Of a stretch of DNA of 64,000 bases, positions 42,201-51,118 are shown one piece after another. The DNA comes from Verrucomicrobiia bacterium (GTDB lineage Bacteria; Verrucomicrobiota; Verrucomicrobiia; Limisphaerales; CAIMTB01): NCBI GenBank assembly GCA_019634625.1, contig JAHCBA010000015.1, positions 62,001 through 126,000 on the forward strand, given 5' to 3'. The notes beneath the pieces were generated by a model. That model did not search any database. It was not told the DNA's origin and was given only the letters and a program-made list of their open reading frames with translations. A program made the translations under genes and the position numbers. Numbering within the stretch: position 1 is the first letter of the stretch; every line of letters starts with the position of its first letter.

Positions 42201-45200
42201 CGCCCCCTCGGACCGGCTCAACTGCACCTGGAAGAATTCCGTGGGCTCGTCTTCCGCATCGTCCAGAACTTCGATCGACAACCGCAATTCGGTGGTCCCC
42301 GACGGAAACCGCAGCGTGCCCGACGCCGGAACATAGTCCCTTCCGGCCACCGCCGTGCCATCGAGCGTCGCGTAGTCCACTGTCACCTCCCGCCCGGAAG
42401 GGGGATGCAACCGCACCGTGAAGACCGCCCGGGCGCCAGGTCCCTCGGTGACGGTCACATCGTTGATGGACAGGCCAGGCGGCGGGTCCACCCGGTTGGC
42501 GATGACCACCAGGTTGTTGCCGGGCACCGGATCGGCCGTCCCCGACTGCACCTGCCCGAGGTAGATCAGGTTCCCAAGGCGCACCGGTTCGACCTCCAGC
42601 GCCATGGCGACGCTCTCGCCCGCCCGCAGCAACGGAATCGAAACGACCACATCCCGGTTCGTAACCGTCACTTCTCCCGCCGGACTGGTTGCCGCCACCA
42701 ACGGCACGCCGTCAGGAAGCCGGTGCAGCACCTGCACCCGCTCGGCCTCGCCCGGACCGAGATTCTCCAGGACCAGGGCGTACGTCAGCAGACCCCCAAG
42801 CGTCACCGGCTCCGGCGTGCCGTTCCCCGTCAGCCGCAGGTCCGCCTGCGTGCAGCAGGTCCATTGCCCGCCCGACTCCCGCCCCAAAACCAGTTCATAC
42901 GGCAATGCCCCCAGGGAACGGTCGCCGTCCGCCACCTCCAGCCACAGCGTCAGGCGTTCCCCGCATCCGCCCATCGCCTGAAGCGTGAAGGGCCGGCTCA
43001 CCGCCCCCCCGCCCACCCCGACCCCGCCGTACGACTGCGCCCCAGAAAGGACGGTCACCCGCCCGGTATCCCGCAGGCGCGCCGTCAGGTTGCCGATCGG
43101 ACCCAACCCCCGATTCACCAACGCCAACTGCAACGTCACGGTCTCGCCCGGGTCCACCGCGCCGTTGGCAGGCACGCATTCCTCCGCCATCAGCGCCCAG
43201 CCCGCCGCCTCGGGACGACCCAGGTAGTCGTCGTTGACGATCGTTCCGGTCCCCTGGCTCACCGCCAGGACCGCATTCACCGGATCGCTGAGCCGCACAT
43301 GGAAGATCTCATCCAGTTCGGGCAGGTCGTCGCCATGCACCGTCACCGCAATCCGCTGTTCGGTGGTCCCCGGCGCCCATTCAAGCTGCCCCGAGGTCAG
43401 CACATAGTCGCTCCCGGCCACCGCCGTCCCGTTGGCCGTCGTGTACGTGACCCCGACCGCACGACGGCTGGGCACCGTCAACCGGACCGTGAACACCGCC
43501 TGCGTCGTCGTCCCCGACCGACCTTCGACCACCCGCACATCGTCGATTGTGATCGAGGGCACGATCCCGTCGAAATCCAGGATCGTTCCGGTGGCGTTCG
43601 TGCGGCTCAGGGTCGCGTTCTCCGGCCGGCTCAACACCAGGTGGAAGGTCTCGTCCGGTTCCGTCACCGTGTCCCCCAGCACCCCCACCCGGATCTGGGC
43701 CTCCGTCTGTCCCGCTTCGATCATCAACACCCCGGAGGTCGCCTCATAATCCAGCCCGGCAATGGCTGTGCCGTTGGCCGTTGCATAGGCCACCGACACC
43801 CGCCGGCCGATCGGAACCTCCAGGCGCAATGGGAAAACCGCCTCCGTCCGACCCCCGTCCGGCGGTTCCTCCACCGTGACATCCTCAACCGTCAACGCGG
43901 GCACATCGTCATCCAGGATCGTGCCCGTCCCGATGCCGCGCCCCTCGGCGATGACCGCGTTGACGGGATCCCTCAGCACAACCCGGAAGGTCTCGTCCGC
44001 CTCCACCAGCCGATCTCCCAGCACCGGCACCATCACCGTCGCGGTCGTCGTTCCCGGCGCGAAGGTCAGCGGCCCCTGTGTGCGAACATAGTCCACACCC
44101 GCCATCGCCGTGCCGTCCGCCGTCTCGTAATCCACCGTGACCGTCCGCCCGCTGCCCGGCTGCAACCAGACTGTGAATACCGCGTTCGTGGTCCCGGTGT
44201 CCCCTTCCCGCACCGCCACATCCCCGATCGACAGCCCCGTCGGCGCCAGCACCCGTGTCGCCACCACCGCCACGTTGTCGTTCGGGTTCGGATCGTTCTC
44301 GACGCTTCCCACCCGGAAGATCGCGATGCGATCCCCGGGACTTTCCGGCACCCCCACCACGATCACCTGGGCCCCTTCCCCGGGTTCGATCCGCCCCAAC
44401 GCGCAACGCAACAGATCCCCCTCCAGCTCGCATCCCCCCTGCGTCGCCTCGAACGAAATCAGCCGCACGCCGGCCGGAATCCGATTCGTCAGCCCCACCG
44501 CCGTCGCCGGAAGCGGCCCGCGATTCGCCACCTCGGCCACATACGTCAGCGGTTGTCCGACCTCCACGGTCTCCGGCACACCGGGCACCGCGACGCCGAC
44601 ATCCGCCGTCCGGCAACACACCCATCGCCCGCCCACCAGGGTCCCCAGGGTCAGCCGGAACACCACGTTCGTCAGCGGCACGGTCCCCTCCCTCAACTCC
44701 ATCCGCGCCTCCACCACCCCGCCGCACTCCCCGTCCACCCGCAGCGTGAACGGCCGCGACACTTCCGGCCCGCGCGCCTCCAACCTCCCGAATGGCTGCG
44801 GCCCGCTGATCGGCGTGACCCCTCCCCCTTCCACCAGGCGCCCGATCAGATTCGTCGTCGGGATGCTCCCCACATTCGCCAGCGCGAAGTTCACCGTCAC
44901 GGTCTCCCCCGGATCGATCGCCCCATTCGCCGGAAGACAATCCTCGACGATCACCGACGTTCGTACCGGCACCACGACCACCACCAGATCGTCATCCACG
45001 ATCGTCCCGATCCCCTGCTGCCGCCCCAGCGTCGCCCGCACCGGATCGCTCAACCGCACGAAGAACATCTCGTTCGGCTCCGGAATGTCGTCTCCCAACA
45101 CCGTGACGGTCACCGGCAGGGCCACAGTCCCCGCCGGAAACGTCAGCAGCCCCGTTGCCCTCCGATAGTCCTCCCCTTCGGTCGCCGTGCCGTCCGCCGT

Positions 45201-48200
45201 CTCGTACCGCACTGTCACCGTCTCGCAACTCGCCGCCGAAAGCCGCACCGTGAACACCGCCGGTGTCGTCGTCCCGGCCGGTCCTTCGATCACCGTGACG
45301 TCGTCGATGAACAATTGCCCGCTGTCGTCGTCCCGGATCGTTCCCGTGCCGCGCGCCCGTGCCACCCCGGCGTTCACCGCGCCGCTCAAGTCCACATAAA
45401 ACCGCTCGTCCGCCTCGACCCGGCAGTCGCCGATCACGGGAACCACGACGGTCCCGACCGTCGTTCCCGGCGCAAACTCGAGCTCGCCGCTTCGCGCCTC
45501 ATAATCCTCGCCCGCCGTCGCCGTGCCATCGGCCGTCGCGTACCGCACCGTGACGGTCCGGCTGTTCGCCACCGAAAGACTCACCCGAAAGACCGCCTGC
45601 GTCGTTCCGGAATCCCCTTCGGTCACCGTCACATCCTCGATCGAAATCTCGCACACATCGTCGTCTTCGATCGTCCCCACCGCGCGCTCCCGCTGCAAAC
45701 CCGCCTCCGATGGGTTCCGCAGGCTCACCAGGAACGTCTCGTCCGGCTCCGCCACCCGATCCCCAATGACCTTCACCGTCACTGGCTTGCTCGTTTCGCC
45801 CGGACTGAAGCTCAACGTGCCCGACGCAGCGATGTAATCGTTCCCCGCCCGCGCCGTGCCATCCGCCGTCTCATAGGACACCGTCACCGGCCGCCCGCTT
45901 GCCTCCGTCAATCCCACCGTGAACACCGCATCCCGCGTCCCGGTGTGTCCCTCGACCACCCGGACATCCCCGATCGTCAGTCGTGGCGGGTCGTCGTCGT
46001 TCCGGATCTCCCCGGTCGCCCGGCCCGCTCCCGCCCCGATCCGCCCGTTCTCCGGCTGGCTCAACGTCACGAAGAACGTCTCGTCGAACTCGTACCGCCG
46101 ATCCCCAACGACCGGGACCGTCACCGCCCCCGTCGTCTGACCCGGCTCGAAGGTCAATCGCCCCACCCGCGCCTGGTAGTCGTTGTCCCCCGTTCGCGCC
46201 GTGCCGTCCGAGGTCGCATACCCCACCGACACCCGCCGCCCGCTGGGCCGCGACAAGCTCACGGGAAACACCGCGTTCCGCGGCCCGCTGTGCCCCTCGT
46301 CCAGCGACACCCCGGCGATCGAGATTTCCGGCGGCTCGTCATCGTCCAGAATCGTCCCCGTCGCCACCCCCCTCTGAATCAACGCCTGCGTCGGCTCGCT
46401 CAACGTCACCCGGAAAGTCTCGTCGTCCTCGTCCAGCAGGTCGTCCATCACCGGCACCCGGATCTCCCTCTCGGTCGTCCCCACCGGGAACTCCAGAATC
46501 CCCGAAACCGCCCCGTAATCCACTCCCGCCCTCGCCGTCCCGTCCGACGTCGCATACCGCACCGTGACGATCTCCTTCGCCGCCGGTGCCAGCACCACCC
46601 GGAAGACCGCCTCGCCCGGCCCGCCGCTCCCTTCGACCACCGTCGTATCGAACACCGAAAACGCCGGATACGGATCGTCGTTCCGAATCGTCCCGATCCC
46701 CTGCGACCTCCCGATCCTCGCCCCCACCGGATCGCTCAATTGCACCACGAACGTCTCGTCCGGCTCCGGCAGATCGTCCCCGATCACCACCACCACGACC
46801 TCCCGTTCCGTCTGACCCGGCTCGAAGATCAACGACCCCGACGCCGCCCGGAAATCCACCCCCAGGGTCGCCGAACCGCCCACCGCCAAATACTCCACCT
46901 TGATCGCCAGCGAACTCGGCCGCGACAACCCCACCCGAAACACCGCATTCGTCGTCGTCCCCGCCGCGCCCTCGAACAACGTCACATCCCCGATCTCCAG
47001 CACCCGCCATTCGTCGTCATCCAGGATCGTCCCCACCGCCTCCAACCGCCCCGGTACCGCATGCGTCAGGCCGCTCAACGTCACCCGGAATGTCTCGTCT
47101 GCCTCAATCGCCACATCCCCGATCACCGGCACCGTCACCCGCCCCACCCGCTCCCCCGCCGGCAACGTCAACAGCCCCGACCGCGCCACGTAATCGCTCC
47201 CCGCCGTCGCCGTCCCGTCCGAGGTCGCATATCGCGCCGTCACCGTCCGACCGCTGACCGCCGACAACGACACCTCGAACACCGCGTCCACCAGCCCGAC
47301 GTCCCCCTCGACCACCGAAACGTCCTGGATCGAAAGCGTCGGCGTCGGATCGTCGTCCCGGATGGTCCCGATCGCCTCGCCCACCGACACCACCGCATCC
47401 ACCGCCCCACTCAGCGTCACCCGGAACGTCTCGTCGTCCTCGTCCATCACATCCCCGATCACCGACACCGGGATGTGCACCAACCCGACGCCCGGAGGGA
47501 ACACCAGCGTTCCCGCCGCCGCCACATAGTCCACGCCCGCCGTGGCCGTGATGTCCGACGTCGCGTACTCGACCGTCACCGCCACGCTGCTCGCCGGCAC
47601 CAGCGTCACCGGGAACAACGCCGTTCGCATCCCCACGTTCCCCTCCTCGACCGACACCGGACCGATCGCCAGCCGGTTCGGAAACGCCGCCGGCGTGAAC
47701 AGGTCGTCCACCGTCACCGTCAGCGACCCCGCCTCCTGGTCCACATTCCGCGCCCCGGAGTTCTGCAACCCGATCCGGTTCACCGACAGACTCCGCCCCT
47801 GCGGCAGCAACGCCGAGGAAAACCCCACCAGATTCGTGAACCCCGCCCCGTCCAGGATCTCCACCGTCAATGTTCGCAACCCCGACTTGTACCGTCCCAC
47901 CGCCAGATACTCCCGTGCCAACTCCAGCGGCACCGCCGCCCCACCTGACTGGAACTCCCCCTGCTCGATCGTCGCATTCGCCACCAAGCGCCCCTCCGCC
48001 GTGGACACCACCATCGTCAGCCCATCCCCGAAATCCCCCAGCGACCGGTCCGTCATCAACCCGAAGAACCCCGCCGGCGAAAACCGGTCGTCCACCTCCT
48101 CCACCCGGAACCGCACCGAGAAACTCGCATCCACCCCATCCGTCACCGCGCCGAACGGCCGCGACAGATAGAACGCCGCATCCCGATCCACATCCAGCAC

Positions 48201-48413
48201 CGCCCGCAGCCGCCCCTCCGCCGCATCATGCTCAAACCCCGACTCCGTCCCCCCCACCCGCATCTCGAACCGCCCCGAAGCCACCGGGTCGTTTGAAAAG
48301 TCCTCAGCCACCGCACCCCCTGCCGGACTCCCCGCAAACACCAGCGCCGCGAGAATGCTTCTCCTCGCCCGGTGGGTTCCCTCCACCCATCCGCTCAGGC
48401 AAACCCCAAGCAT
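39237..48413 (-). CDS. Giant secreted Calx-beta repeat protein
   Basis: The ATG at 48413 starts MLGVCLSGW and a signal peptide (SILAALVFAGSPAGGAVA), giving ~3058 residues; the frame runs further upstream through a repeat. After an N-terminal lectin-like domain (~30-240) come 16 Calx-beta repeats by my count, in blocks of 8 (~246-1139), 3 (~1393-1729) and 5 (~1983-2539), with patterns such as VEGDSGTTQAVFRVSLS and DGTATAGEDY. Each gap holds a copy of a CARDB-like plus DUF11-like module with a double-Cys (WVCCRTADV, WTCCTQADL). Then follow an Ig-like domain, a GATase/ThuA-like domain (~2640-2860), DUF11, and the FYRARHV C-terminus. Likely a calcium-binding surface or matrix adhesin. Confidence 0.88.
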   Translation of the reverse strand: MLGVCLSGWVEGTHRARRSILAALVFAGSPAGGAVAEDFSNDPVASGRFEMRVGGTESGFEHDAAEGRLRAVLDVDRDAAFYLSRPFGAVTDGVDASFSVRFRVEEVDDRFSPAGFFGLMTDRSLGDFGDGLTMVVSTAEGRLVANATIEQGEFQSGGAAVPLELAREYLAVGRYKSGLRTLTVEILDGAGFTNLVGFSSALLPQGRSLSVNRIGLQNSGARNVDQEAGSLTVTVDDLFTPAAFPNRLAIGPVSVEEGNVGMRTALFPVTLVPASSVAVTVEYATSDITATAGVDYVAAAGTLVFPPGVGLVHIPVSVIGDVMDEDDETFRVTLSGAVDAVVSVGEAIGTIRDDDPTPTLSIQDVSVVEGDVGLVDAVFEVSLSAVSGRTVTARYATSDGTATAGSDYVARSGLLTLPAGERVGRVTVPVIGDVAIEADETFRVTLSGLTHAVPGRLEAVGTILDDDEWRVLEIGDVTLFEGAAGTTTNAVFRVGLSRPSSLAIKVEYLAVGGSATLGVDFRAASGSLIFEPGQTEREVVVVVIGDDLPEPDETFVVQLSDPVGARIGRSQGIGTIRNDDPYPAFSVFDTTVVEGSGGPGEAVFRVVLAPAAKEIVTVRYATSDGTARAGVDYGAVSGILEFPVGTTEREIRVPVMDDLLDEDDETFRVTLSEPTQALIQRGVATGTILDDDEPPEISIAGVSLDEGHSGPRNAVFPVSLSRPSGRRVSVGYATSDGTARTGDNDYQARVGRLTFEPGQTTGAVTVPVVGDRRYEFDETFFVTLSQPENGRIGAGAGRATGEIRNDDDPPRLTIGDVRVVEGHTGTRDAVFTVGLTEASGRPVTVSYETADGTARAGNDYIAASGTLSFSPGETSKPVTVKVIGDRVAEPDETFLVSLRNPSEAGLQRERAVGTIEDDDVCEISIEDVTVTEGDSGTTQAVFRVSLSVANSRTVTVRYATADGTATAGEDYEARSGELEFAPGTTVGTVVVPVIGDCRVEADERFYVDLSGAVNAGVARARGTGTIRDDDSGQLFIDDVTVIEGPAGTTTPAVFTVRLSAASCETVTVRYETADGTATEGEDYRRATGLLTFPAGTVALPVTVTVLGDDIPEPNEMFFVRLSDPVRATLGRQQGIGTIVDDDLVVVVVPVRTSVIVEDCLPANGAIDPGETVTVNFALANVGSIPTTNLIGRLVEGGGVTPISGPQPFGRLEARGPEVSRPFTLRVDGECGGVVEARMELREGTVPLTNVVFRLTLGTLVGGRWVCCRTADVGVAVPGVPETVEVGQPLTYVAEVANRGPLPATAVGLTNRIPAGVRLISFEATQGGCELEGDLLRCALGRIEPGEGAQVIVVGVPESPGDRIAIFRVGSVENDPNPNDNVAVVATRVLAPTGLSIGDVAVREGDTGTTNAVFTVWLQPGSGRTVTVDYETADGTAMAGVDYVRTQGPLTFAPGTTTATVMVPVLGDRLVEADETFRVVLRDPVNAVIAEGRGIGTGTILDDDVPALTVEDVTVEEPPDGGRTEAVFPLRLEVPIGRRVSVAYATANGTAIAGLDYEATSGVLMIEAGQTEAQIRVGVLGDTVTEPDETFHLVLSRPENATLSRTNATGTILDFDGIVPSITIDDVRVVEGRSGTTTQAVFTVRLTVPSRRAVGVTYTTANGTAVAGSDYVLTSGQLEWAPGTTEQRIAVTVHGDDLPELDEIFHVRLSDPVNAVLAVSQGTGTIVNDDYLGRPEAAGWALMAEECVPANGAVDPGETVTLQLALVNRGLGPIGNLTARLRDTGRVTVLSGAQSYGGVGVGGGAVSRPFTLQAMGGCGERLTLWLEVADGDRSLGALPYELVLGRESGGQWTCCTQADLRLTGNGTPEPVTLGGLLTYALVLENLGPGEAERVQVLHRLPDGVPLVAATSPAGEVTVTNRDVVVSIPLLRAGESVAMALEVEPVRLGNLIYLGQVQSGTADPVPGNNLVVIANRVDPPPGLSINDVTVTEGPGARAVFTVRLHPPSGREVTVDYATLDGTAVAGRDYVPASGTLRFPSGTTELRLSIEVLDDAEDEPTEFFQVQLSRSEGAAVARGRGTATILDDDPPGLSIGDVEVNVGREGAAVAILEVTLSSPGERDVRVRYATRDGTASSGTDYETRAGVVEMPAGETRGRVEVVVSGNTFDEGIEWFFVDLSEPEHASLIRPVGRVTITDEDPGVVSIADARVLEGDHGTTNAVFEVRLTAPNRFTVRADYSTADGTARAGEDYLARAGAVLFEPGEVLRTVSVPVLGDRVYEHDETFEVRLSEVRNARFGRDRAVGTIVNDDPMPTLEVADVRVPEGDEGTTVAAFGVALSNPSSFPVSVRYRTGNGSALAGLDYRAAAGTLRFEPLRTTATLPVEIIGDRLDEPDETFHVELLEWEGAMPGRVQAVGTIVDDDPPPELSVDSVSVIEGDEGMTDAVFSVRLSGPSGFEVTVDYATADLPPGPTSATAGLDYRATSGTLRFRPGETGAQIRVEVLGDTLEEEDERFEVRLVRASHATFRIDRGLGTIVDDDRTGGGGTECPRFLTVVAPRDRACYAPGSTLHLAATPGDGDADRIERVEFHVGSMPLAVVRSSPFAVDWEEVPVGDYCFTAVAYCRDGAMTVSEPVCVVVRPLAGDVAIVGNGEGSEIELMEAYLWDMGLCPVVFDEATADFEALRPFRLVIWNDLGEPGLTGVQAELFARLHAEGMPLYLIGERLGSSGEALTGSARVAWQSLVQAGPVQGRTGAGRIILDSSVEYEAIRHGHFGVLEEWIEHPGGLEVVTNVDPESETLGRAGESEVLVIHPGFQEVDYGQTRTVRQHFLVARGDDPAGQFNRKALFQNAVCWLIRCLECGALSLAVEMDGPSGVVRAGDEIAYTVTVRHGGECEGVGVVVTHELPPNVEFLHAEYRQGRLEWRGGTLVFHMGHLARSSVNEIRVIGRVSRPGLATSQVSVRGNNEYFDETNLARWEVEVGGIELLVTRDVGGGMRLGVRGPVGWRYLIERAEALIGEGSPWRTVGEFRSEVETTWIPIVAEPGTAAGFYRARHVTGGGE
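40795..42465 (-). repeat. Calx-beta block C (5 repeats)
   Basis: Five protein repeats of about 110 residues, from SINDVTVTEG to GTIVDDDRTGG. Each carries the D-E-T-F / E-x-D-E acid clusters that bind calcium in the family. Confidence 0.85.
43225..44235 (-). repeat. Calx-beta block B (3 repeats)
   Basis: Three repeats from SIGDVAVREGDTG to GTIVNDDYLG; the second has the insertion EEPPDGGRTEAVF in its first strand and ends in D-F-D-G instead of D-D-D. Confidence 0.85.
44995..47675 (-). repeat. Calx-beta block A (8 repeats)
   Basis: Eight repeats from AIGPVSVEEGNVG to GTIVDDDLVVV, the longest uninterrupted run in the protein. Neighbouring copies differ enough that DNA-level identity is patchy, so the array looks old. 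Confidence 0.85.
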
Positions 48414-48418
48414 GCGGC

Positions 48419-48531
48419 TCTCACGGAGGCACCAGGGCACGGAGGAGAAGATCCCCTGAAGACCCTCAATCCCGCGCCCGGATTGTGTCTTGCCCATCAT
48501 CTCCGTGTCTCCGTGTCTCCGTGGGAAACCG
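48419..48531. repeat. ACGGAG/CTCCGT interrupted palindrome
   Basis: CTCACGGAGGCACCAGGGCA CGGAG-type sequence at 48419-48445 faces three CTCCGTGT units at 48502-48531, forming an interrupted palindrome. Runs of C-A-C-G-G-A-G-A are a widespread intergenic repeat in Verrucomicrobiota and Planctomycetota. It lies just upstream of the giant gene's start codon. Confidence 0.65.
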
Positions 48532-48560
48532 TCCCTTGAATCATCCATGGATCTCGCCTT

Positions 48561-51083
48561 TTACGGGATCTGGACCGCCCGATAGAACCGCGACGGTCCT
48601 TCATCGGCCGCCAACGTCATGCACCCGAGTGCCCCCGCCGCGACCGACAGTTCTCCAATGCGAGTCCATTGCGTCAGGTTGGGTTGAGCATGGAACGCCG
48701 GCGCCCATTCGATGGCGTACTTCCCGGCCGTCGCGCCCCCCGCAAGGCAGAACTCCAACCCTCCGCCCGGAGCCTTCCCGACCCTCAGCGAGAAGTCGCC
48801 GATCCGCCAACCCTCTCCCGGTCCCGCCACGAAGCTGGCCATGCCGCTCATCGGCGGCTGCCCATTGTCCGTCACCCGCACGGTGATCGTGTGCTCACGA
48901 CCCGCCTGCTCCTCCGTCGGCGTCCACGAGAACAATCCCGTCTGCGGTTGGATGCTCGCGCCGGCTGGTGCGCCGTCCCCCAGTCCGAAGGTGAAGGCCT
49001 GAAGAACCGGCCGGTCCAGATCGAACGCCGTCACCGTGAACACCAATGGCACCCCGGCCGCAATCGTCTGCCGCGGAATCGGGTCGATCTGCGGTGGCTG
49101 ATTGACCTCGTTGACCCGCACTTCAAACGTCCTGAAATCCAAGGGAGTGAGCGTGTTGTTCGGATCCACCGCCTCGACGGTGACCGTGTAGGTCCCGGGT
49201 CCATGCTCCTCGCCCGGAATCCAGGTCACCACACCCAGATCCACCTGCATCCCGTCCGGGGCATCGCTTCCCAGACGCACCTCCGGAACCGGGGCGGCCA
49301 ACGAGAGCGGTACGGTCATCAAAGCCCCTTCGTCCACCACCTGGTTCGCGATCCGGTCCAGGTAGCCGCTCCGAATGCTCACCTCGTCGATGTACCAGCC
49401 GGGGGCGGTATTGTGAGTGCGGCCCGAGTTCCAACGGGTGTGAAGATAGAACCCGATCTGCACCGTCCTGCCGGCGTAGGATGTCAGTGGGTAACCTGCC
49501 GGACTCCATCCCTCGCCACTACTACCCCGGATCTCCCCGCTCAAGTCGCGCCAGGCCCCCCCAACTTCTCTGATCTGGACCTTCCCGTAGTCGCCGCCTT
49601 CGACAGGCTGCTCAGCGGCGTTGCGTTGCAACTCCACATAGAACCCATGGAAGTGCCAGAAGCTCAAACGAGGTTCCAAACTCCCTGGCGGCACCAGGAA
49701 CGTAGGCGAGATCAGATGGGAGGCCGTGTTATCCCAATAGTCGGCAGCTACACGGGTTCCCATGACGCTCCGCCCCCGATACGCCCCCCGGGGACCGAAA
49801 CCAAGCGGCACGACGCCAATCTCCCACGAGCCGAACTCGGCAGACCAGTCTCCCGGACCCTCCTCGAAGCCCTCGGGATTCCGAAAGGCGATCGGCCCAC
49901 GGACCAACGAAACCTCGTCGAGATACCATCCGGGTGCGGTGGTGAGACTACGCCCGGAGTTCCAGTGGGCCTGGAAGTTGAATCCGACCTGAACGCGTTT
50001 GCCGGCAAAGCCCCCCAGGGCAACCGAGACCGGGCTCCAAGCGCCCGAACTGTTTCCACGAATCTCCCCGCCCAGGTTCTGCCACGCCCCGCCCACCTCC
50101 CGAATCTGAAGGCGTCCATAATCCCCCCCCTCGATAGGCTGCTCAGCAGCGTTGCGTTGAAGCTCCACATGGAACTCGAACCAATGCCAGAACCGTAACC
50201 GCGGATTCTCGTCGGCATCGGGCACGGTGAACTCCGGAGTCATCAGCCGTGACTGGGCGTTGTCCTGATAGTTGGCGGCCAATCGCGTTCCCATGACATT
50301 GGCGCCCCGAAACGCGCGGCGGGGCCCGAAGCTGGCCGGGAGCGGGCCGACCTCCCAGCTCCCATACTCGGCGGACCAATCCCCCACGCCGTTCTCGAAA
50401 CCCTCCACGCCCTCGCCGAACTCGATCGGCCCACGGACCAGTGAAACTTCATCGAGATACCAGCCAGGTGCCTCGGTCAGGGCTCGCGCCGAATTCCATC
50501 TCGTATGAAGATGGAAGCCAATCTGAACACGTCGGCCCGCAAAGGCCGCGAGTCCGACGGACACGGGACTCCAAGCGCCCGAACTGCTTCCACGAATCTC
50601 CCCTCCCAGATTCTGCCACGCTCCACCCACCTCACGGATCTGAAGGCGCCCGTAATCCCCCCCTTCGACAGGCTGCTCAGCGGCGTTGCGTTGGAGCTCC
50701 ACATGGAATTCGAACCAGTGCCAGAACCGCAGCCGCGGATTCTCCGACGCCTCGGGCACCAGAAACGAATGCGTGATCAGTCGCGAGTTCACGTTGTCAG
50801 AATAGTTCCCGCCGAGGTTCGTGGCGGCGCAACGGGTTCCCTCCTTCGCTCGCCCCGGTCCGCTGGTGGGCACCCCGGCCTGCCAGACCCCACCCTCGAC
50901 AAACCAGTCCTCCCATACCTGGTCCGACTCGAAGTCCTCGTGCCACACCACCGTGGGCGCAGCGTGAACGGCCGGGCCGCGAAGCAAGCATGCCACGGTA
51001 ACCAGCATGAGCAGGCACGTGGGGAACGCCCGGCCTCGGGCAGACGGGCTTCGAAGGAGCGGGGTGAGGTGCGACGGTTTCAT
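48561..51083 (-). CDS. Secreted protein with a triplicated 177-residue module and two Ig-like domains
   Basis: The ATG at 51083 starts a basic signal peptide (FPTCLLMLVTVACLLRGPAVHA), giving 840 residues. Three tandem modules (~50-225, 225-405, 405-580) each contain FWHWFEFHVELQRNAAEQP, GGDYGRLQIREVGGAWQNL and APGWYLDEVSLVRGP; they resemble MAM/jelly-roll domains. Two cadherin-like putative Ig domains follow (ANQVVDEGALMTVPLS; NQPPQIDPIPRQTIAAG). The final ~70 residues (GKYAIEWAPAF ... SRFYRAVQIP) are the shared C-terminal module. It is transcribed toward the giant Calx-beta gene, 147 nt away. Confidence 0.85.
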   Translation of the reverse strand: MKPSHLTPLLRSPSARGRAFPTCLLMLVTVACLLRGPAVHAAPTVVWHEDFESDQVWEDWFVEGGVWQAGVPTSGPGRAKEGTRCAATNLGGNYSDNVNSRLITHSFLVPEASENPRLRFWHWFEFHVELQRNAAEQPVEGGDYGRLQIREVGGAWQNLGGEIRGSSSGAWSPVSVGLAAFAGRRVQIGFHLHTRWNSARALTEAPGWYLDEVSLVRGPIEFGEGVEGFENGVGDWSAEYGSWEVGPLPASFGPRRAFRGANVMGTRLAANYQDNAQSRLMTPEFTVPDADENPRLRFWHWFEFHVELQRNAAEQPIEGGDYGRLQIREVGGAWQNLGGEIRGNSSGAWSPVSVALGGFAGKRVQVGFNFQAHWNSGRSLTTAPGWYLDEVSLVRGPIAFRNPEGFEEGPGDWSAEFGSWEIGVVPLGFGPRGAYRGRSVMGTRVAADYWDNTASHLISPTFLVPPGSLEPRLSFWHFHGFYVELQRNAAEQPVEGGDYGKVQIREVGGAWRDLSGEIRGSSGEGWSPAGYPLTSYAGRTVQIGFYLHTRWNSGRTHNTAPGWYIDEVSIRSGYLDRIANQVVDEGALMTVPLSLAAPVPEVRLGSDAPDGMQVDLGVVTWIPGEEHGPGTYTVTVEAVDPNNTLTPLDFRTFEVRVNEVNQPPQIDPIPRQTIAAGVPLVFTVTAFDLDRPVLQAFTFGLGDGAPAGASIQPQTGLFSWTPTEEQAGREHTITVRVTDNGQPPMSGMASFVAGPGEGWRIGDFSLRVGKAPGGGLEFCLAGGATAGKYAIEWAPAFHAQPNLTQWTRIGELSVAAGALGCMTLAADEGPSRFYRAVQIP
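49360..50935 (-). repeat. Tandem triplication inside the 840-aa protein gene
   Basis: Three copies at ~530-bp spacing are conserved at the DNA level; the marker GGCTGCTCAG occurs at 49606, 50137 and 50671, i.e. periods of 531 and 534 nt. Conservation of third codon positions points to recent duplication or ongoing gene conversion. Confidence 0.8.
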
Positions 51084-51118
51084 GTCAGGAACTGTGCTGG
51101 GGTGGGGAGAGAAACTCG

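Noticed and set aside
40795-47675. CRISPR-like periodicity
   Set aside because: The periodicity of ~330-350 bp is from coding Calx-beta repeats; there are no short identical repeats with unique spacers.
42405-47948. A 1847-codon open frame on the plus strand opposite the Calx-beta gene
   Set aside because: It is a mirror of strong GC-biased codon use: the translation is Arg/His/Pro-rich without domains, while the minus strand encodes clear repeats.
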